From Pyruvatibacter sp. (GTDB lineage: Bacteria; Pseudomonadota; Alphaproteobacteria; CGMCC-115125): a DNA stretch of 64,000 nt. The notes beneath the pieces were generated by a model that was not told where the DNA came from, ran no database searches, and worked only from the letters and a program-made list of their open reading frames with translations. Positions within the stretch are counted from its first letter, which is position 1. Each line of letters opens with the position of its first letter. The DNA lies in the NCBI RefSeq assembly GCF_040219635.1, contig NZ_JAVJSC010000001.1:1-64000 (forward strand), given 5' to 3'. Made by a program: the position numbers and the translations under genes. Shown in pieces: positions 17,050 through 25,244 of this stretch.

Positions 17050-18444
17050 TTATCGCACCTCGCCCGGCACCTTTGAATGGCAAACGGCGTTAACAAGGCC
17101 GCCAATTGTCTCGATTTCCTGCACCGCGAGTCCGCCGGAAAACGCCTTGAGCCCGCCCGGTCCAATAGCCGCCCTGAACCCCAGCTTGGCTGCCTCCTTG
17201 GCCCGGTTCTCAGCCTGATTGACCGGACGAATGGCCCCCGAAAGACTGATCTCACCGAACACCACGGTATGCGGATCAATCGGTGTATCATCAAGCGACG
17301 ACAGCAGCGCGGCGGCTACGGCCAGATCAGCTGCAGGCTCGTTCACCCGCAGACCGCCCGCCACGTTGAGATACACGTCATAGCCGCCAAATGACGCCCC
17401 GCAGCGCGCCTCAAGCACCGCCAGCACCATGGAAAGCCTGCCGCCGTCCCACCCCACAACAGCGCGGCGTGGTGTGCCAAGTGTTGTGCGGACAACGAGT
17501 GCCTGTATTTCCATGAGCACGGGCCGCGTACCCTCAATGCCGGCAAATACAACAGAGCCTGCCGCACTGCCGGAGCGGTCACCCAGAAACAGCGCGGACG
17601 GATTGGACACTTCTGATAGCCCGGTATCGCGCATTTCAAAGACGCCGATTTCATCGGTCGGCCCGAAGCGGTTTTTGACGGCGCGCAGAATGCGAAACTG
17701 ATGCCCGCGCTCGCCTTCAAAATAAAGCACCGTATCCACCATATGCTCCACCACACGGGGACCGGCGATCTGCCCTTCCTTGGTGACATGGCCCACCAGA
17801 ATAACGGCCGTGCCCCTGGCCTTGGCAACACGTACCAACGCCTGCGCACATGCACGCACCTGTGCCACCGTGCCCGGAGCGGACTCCAATGCGTCCGACC
17901 ACATGGTCTGGATGGAATCGATGACGACGGCGTCTGCCGCCGGTGCCTGCTCAAGCGTCGCCACAATGTCGGCAAGGCTTGTTGCAGCGGCAAGCTCGAC
18001 GGGCGATTTTTCAAGGCCCAGCCGCTTGGCGCGCATCCGCACCTGCGCAATGGCTTCCTCGCCGGAAATGTAGAGCGCTCGCTTGCCGGTTTTGCCCAGC
18101 GCAGCCATCGCCTGCAGCAAGATTGTCGATTTGCCGATACCAGGATCGCCGCCCACAAGCAGAGCTGATCCGGCCACCAGACCACCGCCACACACCCGGT
18201 CAAACTCCGCAATGCCTGTCACCATGCGTGGTGCTTCGGCGGTTTCGCCTTCAAGTGGCACAAGGTCCAGCAGCTTGCGGTTGCCGCGCGTCAGCCTCGC
18301 TGTGGCAGGCGAGGCAGCAGGGCCACTGTCGCCTGCTTCTTCCACCAAGGAGTTCCAGGTGTCGCAGGCATCGCACTTGCCGGCCCACTTGCCGTATACG
18401 GCACCGCAGGACTGGCAGACAAAGCGTGTGGTGGATTTGGCCAT
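17050..18444 (-). CDS. radA: DNA repair protein RadA (Sms)
   Basis: A RecA-like ATPase that processes recombination intermediates through branch migration. An N-terminal zinc finger has cysteines at 10, 13, 24 and 27 (FVCQSCG, GKCDACDTW). Walker A is GGDPGIGKST (98-107), the RadA-specific KNRFG motif is at 257-261, and the C-terminal third is a Lon-protease-like domain without catalytic Ser. At 464 residues the length is standard. It is co-directional with mlaF upstream (23 nt) and cvpA downstream. Confidence 0.95.
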   Translation of the reverse strand: MAKSTTRFVCQSCGAVYGKWAGKCDACDTWNSLVEEAGDSGPAASPATARLTRGNRKLLDLVPLEGETAEAPRMVTGIAEFDRVCGGGLVAGSALLVGGDPGIGKSTILLQAMAALGKTGKRALYISGEEAIAQVRMRAKRLGLEKSPVELAAATSLADIVATLEQAPAADAVVIDSIQTMWSDALESAPGTVAQVRACAQALVRVAKARGTAVILVGHVTKEGQIAGPRVVEHMVDTVLYFEGERGHQFRILRAVKNRFGPTDEIGVFEMRDTGLSEVSNPSALFLGDRSGSAAGSVVFAGIEGTRPVLMEIQALVVRTTLGTPRRAVVGWDGGRLSMVLAVLEARCGASFGGYDVYLNVAGGLRVNEPAADLAVAAALLSSLDDTPIDPHTVVFGEISLSGAIRPVNQAENRAKEAAKLGFRAAIGPGGLKAFSGGLAVQEIETIGGLVNAVCHSKVPGEVR

Positions 18445-18467
18445 GGGGCTGAGGCGGGCTTGGGGCG

Positions 18468-19250
18468 TTACGCCTTAAGCACTTCCATCTGGATCGGGCC
18501 TTCGGCGCGCCCGTTGATGAACTGATCCACATACGGATTACCGCAGGTATCAACTTCCGCAGCCGTGCCGGTCCAGATGATTTTGCCCTTGTGGATCATC
18601 GCCATGTGGTCGGCAATCTTGCGCGCAGACGCCATGTCGTGGGTGATGGACAGCGCAGTTGCGCCCATATCATCCACCGTATCCACAATGAGCTGGTTGA
18701 TGACATCCGCCATGATCGGGTCAAGGCCGGTGGTCGGTTCGTCAAAAAAGACGATCTCGGGGTCGTGGGCAATTGCGCGGGCAAGTCCGACGCGCTTTTG
18801 CATACCGCCTGACAGCTCCGACGGATTGAGCTCACCGACATCGGATGAAAGCCCCACCTTGGCGAGTTTTTCCATCGCAATGTCTTTTGCCTTGGCGCGC
18901 GGCATATTCTCGCCCTGAATCAGCGCAAAGGCGACGTTTTCCCAAACGCTGATGCTGTCAAACAGCGCACCGCTTTGAAACAGCATACCAAATCGCTTGA
19001 GCACCTCCTCGCGTTCGCCTTCGGAAATGCCAGTCACTTCCTCGCCGTCCACCTTGATGGAGCCGGATGTGGGATGCAGCAGCCCCAAAATGCATTTGAG
19101 CATGACCGATTTGCCGGTGCCCGACCCGCCAATCACCACCATGGAGTGGCCGCGCTCAACACGCAGGTTCACATCATCCAGCACCACCTTGGGGCCAAAC
19201 TGTTTGTGCACTCCTTTAAGTTCAATCATCGGCGTGTCAGCCATGGTCAT
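18468..19250 (-). CDS. mlaF: ABC transporter ATPase of the Mla lipid-transport system
   Basis: The cytoplasmic ATPase that powers MlaE-dependent phospholipid movement between the inner and outer membranes. The 260-residue product has Walker A IGGSGTGKS (40-48), the Q-loop MLFQSGALFDS typical of the MlaF group, signature LSGGMQKR and Walker B IVFFDEPTTGLDP. It is paired with mlaE 32 nt upstream. No mlaD (MCE-domain) or mlaC gene is next to it in this window, so the complex must be completed from elsewhere. An ATG two codons downstream could be the real start. Confidence 0.9.
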   Translation of the reverse strand: MTMADTPMIELKGVHKQFGPKVVLDDVNLRVERGHSMVVIGGSGTGKSVMLKCILGLLHPTSGSIKVDGEEVTGISEGEREEVLKRFGMLFQSGALFDSISVWENVAFALIQGENMPRAKAKDIAMEKLAKVGLSSDVGELNPSELSGGMQKRVGLARAIAHDPEIVFFDEPTTGLDPIMADVINQLIVDTVDDMGATALSITHDMASARKIADHMAMIHKGKIIWTGTAAEVDTCGNPYVDQFINGRAEGPIQMEVLKA

Positions 19251-19282
19251 GTGCCCTTGGTGTGTCAGACGGCAGTTGAGTG

Positions 19283-20107
19283 TTACTCGGTGAAAAACAG
19301 CGAGGTCATGATGTAGTTGGCAGCAAGAATAAGGATTGAAGACGCAACAACAGCGTTTGTGGTTGCCCGACCTACACCCTGCGCACCACCCTGACTGCGA
19401 TAGCCGGCGTAGCAGCCCATCAGTGCAATGATGAAGCCAAATACTGCCGACTTGATAAGACCGGATGTCACATCGCGCACTTCGATGAAGTCCACAGTGT
19501 TGCCGATGTAAACCAGCGGGTTGAAACCCAGGCTTTGAGTGCCGACGGTAAAGCCACCAAAAATGCCGATGATGTCAGCAACCAGCACCAGCAAAGGCAT
19601 ACAGATAACAGCTGCAATAATGCGCGGGGCCACCAGATATTTGAACGGGTTTGTGGAGAGCGTCACCAGCGCGTCAATCTGCTCGGTCACGCGCATGGTG
19701 CCGATCTCGGCAGCAATCGCCGCTGATACGCGTCCGGCAACCATAAGGCCCGCAATTACCGGCCCCAGTTCACGCGTGATGCCGATGGCCACAATGTTGG
19801 CCACAAAGCCTTCCGCGTTGAAGCGCGATCCGCCGATATAGATTTGCAGCGCCAGCACGCCGCCGGTGAAGAAGGCCGTGAGGCCCACAACCGGGAGCGA
19901 GAAATAGCCGATGCGCATCATCTGCTGGCCGATATGGCGCAGGTAAAACGGCGGCGTGAAGCAAGCCCGGATGGCACGGAATGTGAACCGTGACAGGGCA
20001 CCTACTTCGGCCAGAAAGGTCAGGACAGCGCGCCCGACAAGCGCAAACACATTCACCGGCAATATCTCCATGAGGGCAGCATCATGTCTTCTGGGTCGCT
20101 GATTCAT
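19283..20107 (-). CDS. mlaE: MlaE-type ABC transporter permease
   Basis: The integral membrane subunit of the MCE-associated lipid transporter. The 274-residue sequence has an N-terminal amphipathic interfacial helix and about five membrane helices; the family signature is visible in ITRELGPVIAGLMVAGRVSA and AEIGTMRVTEQIDAL. It precedes mlaF. From ATG 20107 it overlaps the alr stop by 26 nt; ATG 20071 (MEILPVNVFAL) would leave a 10 nt gap and a product of 262 residues. Neither has a convincing ribosome site, so the start is undecided. Confidence 0.9.
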   Translation of the reverse strand: MNQRPRRHDAALMEILPVNVFALVGRAVLTFLAEVGALSRFTFRAIRACFTPPFYLRHIGQQMMRIGYFSLPVVGLTAFFTGGVLALQIYIGGSRFNAEGFVANIVAIGITRELGPVIAGLMVAGRVSAAIAAEIGTMRVTEQIDALVTLSTNPFKYLVAPRIIAAVICMPLLVLVADIIGIFGGFTVGTQSLGFNPLVYIGNTVDFIEVRDVTSGLIKSAVFGFIIALMGCYAGYRSQGGAQGVGRATTNAVVASSILILAANYIMTSLFFTE

Positions 20108-21278
20108 AAATATAGCGCCGAGTATAGCGCCGTCCCAAGCTGGTTAGCACCTCATACCCGATGGTTCCAGCAGCGTTTGCCAGCGTATCCACACTCATGG
20201 ATGGCCCGATGAGTTCAGCGGCGTCACCGGCCTCAACATCCCGCGCACCAGGGGCTGAGACATCCAGCACTACCAGGTCCATCGAGACGCGCCCGACATA
20301 AGGCACAGCAACTCCGTTCACGACGGCAAGTGCCCTGCCCGCAGCGCTACGAAACAAACCATCCGCATACCCCGCAGCGATTGTGGCAAGCCGCATATTT
20401 CTTTGTGCTGTGAAGGTCGCGCCATATCCCACAGTTTCACCCGCCGCGATGTCGCGCACCTGAAGGATGCGTGCGGTAGCGGTTATCACAGGCTCAAATG
20501 GTGCAGGGGCATCCGCAAACGGCGACGCGCCATACAGGCAGATGCCCGGTCGTGTCAGCTCATAGTGGTAGTCTGACCCCAAGAAAATACCGGCCGAGTT
20601 GGCAAGGCTGGCAGGGGCGTCCGGCAAGTGAACGCGCAGGCTGTCGAAGTTGCGGCGCTGCATTGCACTCATCTCGTTGTCGGGAATATCTGCACAGGCC
20701 AGATGGCTCATTACCAGCACTGTCTCAAAGTTGCGCAAAAGGGTTGTGTCATTGCGCAGATGTTCCAACTCCGCCATGCCAAAACCCAGCCGGTTCATGC
20801 CGGTATCAAGGTGCAGCGCCGCGGGCAGACGCGCGCCTGCTTCGGCGCAGACAGTTGCCCAATGACGGGCCTGAGTGAGGTCATTTATGGCTGGGATGAG
20901 TTGGCATTTCACCATCGTCTCACCACACCCCGGCGTTGGCCCGTTCAGCACAAATATTCGCGCATCTGGCGCAACCGCGCGCACCAAAGCGCCTTCCTCG
21001 GGAAGGGCGACAAAAAAGCTATCGCACCCTGCATCAGCAAGTGCCTTTGCGACCGGCTCAACGCCCAACCCATAGGCGTCCGCTTTGACGACGGCAGATG
21101 CGGTGGCTGCGCCGCTGGCTTCATTGGCTGCCCGCCAGTTGCGCACAAGCGCATCCAGATCAATTGTCAGCGTACAGGCTGACTGTGCAGAGACAGACTG
21201 GGAAGGGGGGGGCTGTATAGAGACAGGCTGGGGAGGGGGCTTCAAGGCGCGATCCGATTTACAGTGCGGCGCGGGCAA
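20082..21278 (-). CDS. alr: Alanine racemase
   Basis: A PLP enzyme interconverting L- and D-alanine for peptidoglycan. The PLP lysine is Lys65 in SAVVKADAYGLG, and the second-domain region has ETVGYGATF with the catalytic tyrosine. The domain begins at about residue 35 (ACTLTIDLDAL). No ATG or GTG occurs between the dnaB stop and this domain; the available starts are TTG 21278 and another TTG eleven codons later. The first ~34 residues include an imperfect Pro/Gln/Ser repeat encoded by a 30 bp tandem duplication. It lies 19 nt behind dnaB, an arrangement also known from enterobacteria. Confidence 0.9.
   Translation of the reverse strand: MPAPHCKSDRALKPPPQPVSIQPPPSQSVSAQSACTLTIDLDALVRNWRAANEASGAATASAVVKADAYGLGVEPVAKALADAGCDSFFVALPEEGALVRAVAPDARIFVLNGPTPGCGETMVKCQLIPAINDLTQARHWATVCAEAGARLPAALHLDTGMNRLGFGMAELEHLRNDTTLLRNFETVLVMSHLACADIPDNEMSAMQRRNFDSLRVHLPDAPASLANSAGIFLGSDYHYELTRPGICLYGASPFADAPAPFEPVITATARILQVRDIAAGETVGYGATFTAQRNMRLATIAAGYADGLFRSAAGRALAVVNGVAVPYVGRVSMDLVVLDVSAPGARDVEAGDAAELIGPSMSVDTLANAAGTIGYEVLTSLGRRYTRRYIYESATQKT
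21181..21240. repeat. Two-copy 30 bp tandem repeat in the 5' end of alr
   Basis: Bases 21181-21210 and 21211-21240 match at 24 of 30 positions. Read on the coding strand they give two Pro-Pro-Pro/Gln/Ser-rich decapeptides, including PPPQPVSIQ and PPPSQSVSAQ. The unit is a multiple of three, so copy-number change would not shift the frame. Confidence 0.7.
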
Positions 21279-21297
21279 TATCCGCCACAGGGGTCAA

Positions 21298-22806
21298 CTA
21301 CGGACCATCATAGCCCTGATGGAAATGGTCAAGGTCGCCGAAGCGTGTGAGGTCAGCCTGGAACTGAAGCTGCACCCGGCCCGTGGGCCCGTGCCTTTGC
21401 TTGCCCACAATCACTTCTGCCAGCCCATGGGCGCGGGCGCTTTTTTCCTGCCAGGTAAGATGCTCAGGTGTGCCTTCGGTCGGCTCCTCGCGGGACAGAT
21501 AATATTCCTCGCGATACACGAACATCACCACGTCGGCGTCCTGCTCGATAGAGCCTGACTCACGCAGGTCAGAGAGTTGGGGCCGCTTGTCTTCACGTTG
21601 TTCCACCTGACGCGACAACTGCGACAGCGCCAGAATGGGCACGTTGAGTTCTTTTGCGAGCGCCTTCAGACCAGTGGTGATAGCCGTCACCTCCTGCACC
21701 CGGTTGTCCTGGTTGCGGCCTGAACTTGTGACCAGTTGCAGATAGTCCACCACGATGAGTTGCAACCCGATCTGCCGTTTGAGCCGCCGGGCGCGGGCTG
21801 CAAGCGTTGAAATGGCAATGCCCCCCGTATGGTCGATGTAGAGCGGCACAGACTGCAATAGTTCAGTGGCCTCGCGCAGTTGGCCAAACTCATCGGCTGT
21901 AATGTCGCCGCGGCGGATTTTCTCAGACGAAATCCCCGAATGTTCCGCGAGCAGACGCGTGGCAAGCTGTTCAGCCGACATTTCCAGCGAGAAGAACGCC
22001 ACAATCCCGCCATCGCTCACTTTCTCGCGGCCAAACTCATCCAACTCGGTCTGGTAGGCCCGTGCGGCGTTGAAGGCGATGTTTGTGGCCAGCGCGGTTT
22101 TGCCCATGGAGGGGCGCCCGGCGAGGATAACCAGATCAGAGTTCTGCAAACCACCCAGCTTGGCATCCAGATCACGCAGGCCGGTGGAAAGACCTGACAG
22201 GTGCCCTTCCCGCTGATAGGCCGCCGCCGCCATATCAAGGGCAGTGGTGAGGGAGGTCTTGAAGGGTTGGAACCCGCCCTCATAGCGGCCTTTTTCTGCC
22301 AGGTTATACAGCGAGGCCTCGGCATTTTCGATTTGCTGTGACGGTGGCATATCCACCGGGCTGTCTTCGGCTACCGCCTGAATATCCTCACCCAGCCGGA
22401 TCAGTTCACGCCGCACGGCCAGGTCATAGATCGCGCGGCCATAATCCTTGGCGTGCGGTGTGGCAACGGCGGCAGCCGCAAGGCGCGCCAGATAGGCCGG
22501 GCCGCCGACTTCCGCCAATGTGCTGTCGTGGTCAAAAAACGCTTTCAGCGTCACGGGTGTTGCCAGATGGCCGCCAACCACAAGATGCGCAATCGCTTCA
22601 AAAATGCGGGCGTGCAGCGGCTCATAGAAGTGGTCTGCAATCAGAAACTCAGAGACCCGATCATATGCCTCGTTGTTCACCAGAATGGCACCCAGCAACG
22701 CCTGCTCCGCCTCAATCGAGTGGGGCATCTCACGGTAGGCGATGCCGTCGAAGGATGAGTCTGGCTCAGTCTCGAAAGGCGGTGTGGGTGCTGCGGCTTG
22801 ATTCAT
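21298..22806 (-). CDS. dnaB: Replicative DNA helicase DnaB
   Basis: The hexameric 5'-3' helicase at the replication fork. The 502-residue protein has the N-terminal DnaB domain (MPHSIEAEQALLGAIL near 27-42), a linker, and the RecA-like C-terminal domain with Walker A GRPSMGKTA (230-238), Walker B LIVVDYLQL and SQLSRQVEQR. There is no intein. The start at ATG 22806 is supported by homology around residue 25. Its upstream region is rich in GANTC sites and has DnaA-box-like sequences. alr follows. Confidence 0.97.
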   Translation of the reverse strand: MNQAAAPTPPFETEPDSSFDGIAYREMPHSIEAEQALLGAILVNNEAYDRVSEFLIADHFYEPLHARIFEAIAHLVVGGHLATPVTLKAFFDHDSTLAEVGGPAYLARLAAAAVATPHAKDYGRAIYDLAVRRELIRLGEDIQAVAEDSPVDMPPSQQIENAEASLYNLAEKGRYEGGFQPFKTSLTTALDMAAAAYQREGHLSGLSTGLRDLDAKLGGLQNSDLVILAGRPSMGKTALATNIAFNAARAYQTELDEFGREKVSDGGIVAFFSLEMSAEQLATRLLAEHSGISSEKIRRGDITADEFGQLREATELLQSVPLYIDHTGGIAISTLAARARRLKRQIGLQLIVVDYLQLVTSSGRNQDNRVQEVTAITTGLKALAKELNVPILALSQLSRQVEQREDKRPQLSDLRESGSIEQDADVVMFVYREEYYLSREEPTEGTPEHLTWQEKSARAHGLAEVIVGKQRHGPTGRVQLQFQADLTRFGDLDHFHQGYDGP

Positions 22807-22933
22807 GAGATTCTTTTTAAGGGGTAAGGGGGAAGCATGTGACAGTTTCGCCAGCCATGCACGGCAAAGTTATTCACACCCTGTGGATGGTGTGCGCGAT
22901 TCAGCCCAAGTGATTCTTTTTGCTGACAGAATC
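22800..22933. promoter_or_regulatory. Cluster of five GANTC sites upstream of dnaB
   Basis: GATTC occurs at 22800-22804, 22809-22813, 22898-22902 and 22912-22916, and GAATC at 22929-22933. GANTC is the target of the alphaproteobacterial cell-cycle methylase CcrM. Five sites in 134 bp, spanning the dnaB start and promoter region, is well above the roughly 1 per 256 bp expected in random sequence. This suggests methylation-dependent (GcrA/CcrM) control of dnaB. Confidence 0.5.
22870..22890. promoter_or_regulatory. DnaA-box-like pair upstream of dnaB
   Basis: TTATTCACA (22870-22878) fits the relaxed DnaA-box consensus TTATNCACA exactly. TGTGGATGG (22882-22890) is a second, inverted box with 7 of 9 matches. 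The pair lies 64-84 nt upstream of the dnaB start, among the GANTC sites. Confidence 0.4.
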
Positions 22934-22995
22934 AAGTGCTCGAAGTTGGGCATTTCTGTGAATGTATCAGGCAGCGCAGACAAATGAGGTGACAC

Positions 22996-23029
22996 AAAAA
23001 CGCCGCTTCCCTCAAGTGGGAAGCGGCGT
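22996..23029 (-). terminator. Rho-independent terminator after rplI
   Basis: A 12 bp perfect stem, ACGCCGCTTCCC (23000-23011) with GGGAAGCGGCGT (23018-23029), and a 6 nt loop. On the - strand it is followed by TTTTTGTG, so it ends the rpsF-rpsR-rplI transcript 36 nt after the rplI stop and separates it from dnaB. Confidence 0.85.
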
Positions 23030-23064
23030 CTTGTCAGCGCATTACTTTAGTGTGGTGGTCAGTA

Positions 23065-23685
23065 TCACGCCTTATCGTCCACGCTGTCTTCATCCGCACC
23101 AGCGTCATCATCACCCTCTTCAAGGGCAGCAGCAGCGTCAGCGTCCTCAAACACTTCTTCCGCCAGCAGTGCTGCTTCTTCTTCCTCGTCCGTGCGATCA
23201 ACAGTCACGTCTTCACCGCGGGCCTGACGCTCGGCTTCGTCCTGCGTACGCGCCACGTTGACGGTGACGGTAGCAGACACTTCCGGGTGCAGGCGCACCA
23301 GCACTTCGTGGAGGCCAAGGGTCTTGATCGGGCGCTGCAGATCCACCTGCTGGCGCTCAATCGAAAAACCGCCTTCAGTCAGACCTTCGGCAATGTCGCG
23401 GGTAGCAACGGAGCCGTAGAGTTGTCCGCTTTCAGATGCCTGACGGATCACAATCACGCTTTGGCCGTCGAGCTTGACCTGTACGGCTTCGGCTTCACCC
23501 CGAAGCTCAAGGTTGCGGGCTTCAAGCTGTGCGCGTTCGGTTTCAAAGCGCTGACGGTTGGCCTTGTTGGCGCGCAAAGCCTTGCCGCGGGGCAGCAGGA
23601 AGTTGCGGGCATAGCCGGGTTTTACGTCAACGACGTCGCCCATCTGGCCGAGCTTCTCGACGCGTTCTAGCAGAATAACATCCAT
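23065..23685 (-). CDS. rplI: 50S ribosomal protein L9
   Basis: Binds 23S rRNA near the L1 stalk. Translation from ATG 23685 (MDVILLERVEKLGQMGD) gives 206 residues; the frame is open 13 codons further but those residues are outside the family, and GAGGA lies 10 nt before the chosen start. The N-domain with GYARNFLLPRGKA and the C-domain (about 75-150) are both present. A strongly acidic tail follows (about 165-206), containing EEEE and GDDDAGADED, absent from the 149-residue E. coli protein. It is the last gene of the rpsF-rpsR-DUF2232-rplI unit. Confidence 0.96.
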   Translation of the reverse strand: MDVILLERVEKLGQMGDVVDVKPGYARNFLLPRGKALRANKANRQRFETERAQLEARNLELRGEAEAVQVKLDGQSVIVIRQASESGQLYGSVATRDIAEGLTEGGFSIERQQVDLQRPIKTLGLHEVLVRLHPEVSATVTVNVARTQDEAERQARGEDVTVDRTDEEEEAALLAEEVFEDADAAAALEEGDDDAGADEDSVDDKA

Positions 23686-23781
23686 TGGGTTTAGTCCTCG
23701 TTCCAGCAAGCGTGGCCGCAGCACCCTGTGTGCCCGGTCCTTTGCGCCTGTCCCGCGCAGCCCCTTGTCAGGTGATGGCGG

Positions 23782-24867
23782 TTAGCGGTCGATGTGTGTG
23801 GGTGCGTCAGGCGGGCCTGAACTGCCCGCGCCATAGCGCGCCCGAAGTCCCATCCATGCCTCAACCAGCCCCAGAATGCCGACCAGCAGAATAAGCCAGC
23901 CAAACAGCGCAAGAGCCACATAAAACACGGCGAGAATGGCAGGTCGTCCCTGCCAGCCGCGCGAGATAGCATGAATTGTCACCAGCCCCAACAGCAAATA
24001 GGGCACAAACAAGAGTGCCGCCAGCGACACGCCGGCGAAACCCAGCTCGCCGGGCAAAAAACCCAGCACCAGCGACACTGGAAACAAAATCAGAAATGCC
24101 TGCGGATAGGACATGCCCAGAATGTCAGGTGTCGGGCGGGCAGCCAGCCCTGAACGCGATACAATCAGCTGGGCAATCAGCATGTTGGCCAGCGTCATGA
24201 TCAGCCACATGCCTGCTGCTGTGGCAGGCACAAAGGCTGCGACCATGGTCAAGAACTCGGCCGCTGAAATATCCATGCCCTGCGCATCCAGCATGTTGCG
24301 CAGTTCGCCGGTATCAACGATGCCAGTATTGATCATCTGCACAATGGCGCTGCGAATGCCGCCATCTGCGGCCATCATCGATAGGATTGAGACCACCAGC
24401 AGTGCAGCGGCAATTGCGGTTGTCCAGACAACCAGCATACCCGGCGGATACCATTCCACTTGCGGTGCTGGTTCATCCTCCGGCGGGCCGTCGCGGCGAC
24501 CATCTGCAACAGCCTGATGATGCGCCTCGCGCGCCCGCGCGGCGCGCGCTGCCGCAGACGCACCACGTCCACCGGCGGTGCGTGACATCAAGGCCAGGCG
24601 CACCAGCCAGATAGGCGCCAGTGCTGCAACGCTGAAAAATACAATGCCACCTGAGATGCCGCTGAGCAGCGCCATCACCACGAGGCCAACACTCCCGGCG
24701 ATCAACGCAGTGAGCGTACCCCAGCCGAGGCCGGCAATGAATATCGGGAGAGGCGCGAGATAGGCCAGAATAAGAGCCGGCGACGCGCCGGCCGACGCTC
24801 CGGCATACAAAACCGAACTGGCAAGCCCTGCCAGAATGCCAATCAGCCAATAGGGAAGGTTAGCCAT
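23782..24867 (-). CDS. DUF2232 polytopic inner-membrane protein
   Basis: A 361-residue membrane protein with about eight hydrophobic segments. After the first four (1-95) comes a hydrophilic, Ala/Arg-rich cytoplasmic stretch of ~45 residues (AAARAARAREAHHQAVADGR), then four or more further helices. This matches the DUF2232 family (YybS-like), which in alphaproteobacteria lies between rpsR and rplI; function is unknown. It starts at ATG 24867 and is preceded by a hairpin terminator or attenuator, so it may be expressed at lower level than rpsR. Confidence 0.8.
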   Translation of the reverse strand: MANLPYWLIGILAGLASSVLYAGASAGASPALILAYLAPLPIFIAGLGWGTLTALIAGSVGLVVMALLSGISGGIVFFSVAALAPIWLVRLALMSRTAGGRGASAAARAARAREAHHQAVADGRRDGPPEDEPAPQVEWYPPGMLVVWTTAIAAALLVVSILSMMAADGGIRSAIVQMINTGIVDTGELRNMLDAQGMDISAAEFLTMVAAFVPATAAGMWLIMTLANMLIAQLIVSRSGLAARPTPDILGMSYPQAFLILFPVSLVLGFLPGELGFAGVSLAALLFVPYLLLGLVTIHAISRGWQGRPAILAVFYVALALFGWLILLVGILGLVEAWMGLRARYGAGSSGPPDAPTHIDR

Positions 24868-24946
24868 GCGGTGTGCGCGTCACTGTTCCAGTGGGGCGTG
24901 CTCATAGTAGGGCGCGCTCAACCCGGGCAAGCTTGCCGTTGAAGGA

Positions 24947-24982
24947 AAAGGGCCTGCTCCCAAACAGGGATGCAGGCCCTTT
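24947..24982 (-). terminator. Hairpin terminator or attenuator after rpsR
   Basis: AAAGGGCCTGC (24947-24957) pairs with GCAGGCCCTTT (24972-24982), an 11 bp stem. On the - strand it is followed by TCCTTC after the stem's own T run. It lies 14 nt beyond the rpsR stop, between rpsR and the DUF2232 gene, so it probably reduces rather than fully stops downstream transcription. Confidence 0.65.
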
Positions 24983-24995
24983 CTATTCGTGCGTA

Positions 24996-25244
24996 TCAGT
25001 CAACCACATAGGGCAGCAAGGCCATGAAGCGGGCGCGCTTGATGGCGCGGGCCAGTTCACGCTGCTTCTTGGCGGAAACCGCCGTAATGCGGCTTGGCAC
25101 AATTTTGCCGCGCTCCGAGATGTAGCGCTGCAACAGCCGGGTGTCCTTGTAATCGATCTTCGGCGCATTGGCCCCGGAGAACGGGCAGGTCTTGCGGCGG
25201 CGGAAGAATGGCCGACGCGCGGCATCTGACTGGATGATCTTCAT
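24996..25244 (-). CDS. rpsR: 30S ribosomal protein S18
   Basis: An 82-residue S18, binding the small-subunit platform as a heterodimer with S6. The family block KIDYKDTRLLQRYISERGKI (about 29-48) and the C-terminal KKQRELARAIKRARFMALLP are complete. The ATG overlaps the rpsF stop by 4 nt, coupling synthesis of the two partners. Confidence 0.98.
   Translation of the reverse strand: MKIIQSDAARRPFFRRRKTCPFSGANAPKIDYKDTRLLQRYISERGKIVPSRITAVSAKKQRELARAIKRARFMALLPYVVD

Noticed and set aside
22800..22933. Chromosomal replication origin
   Set aside because: Only one good DnaA box plus a weak one, no AT-rich unwinding region, and the spacer is small; regulation of dnaB is the simpler reading.
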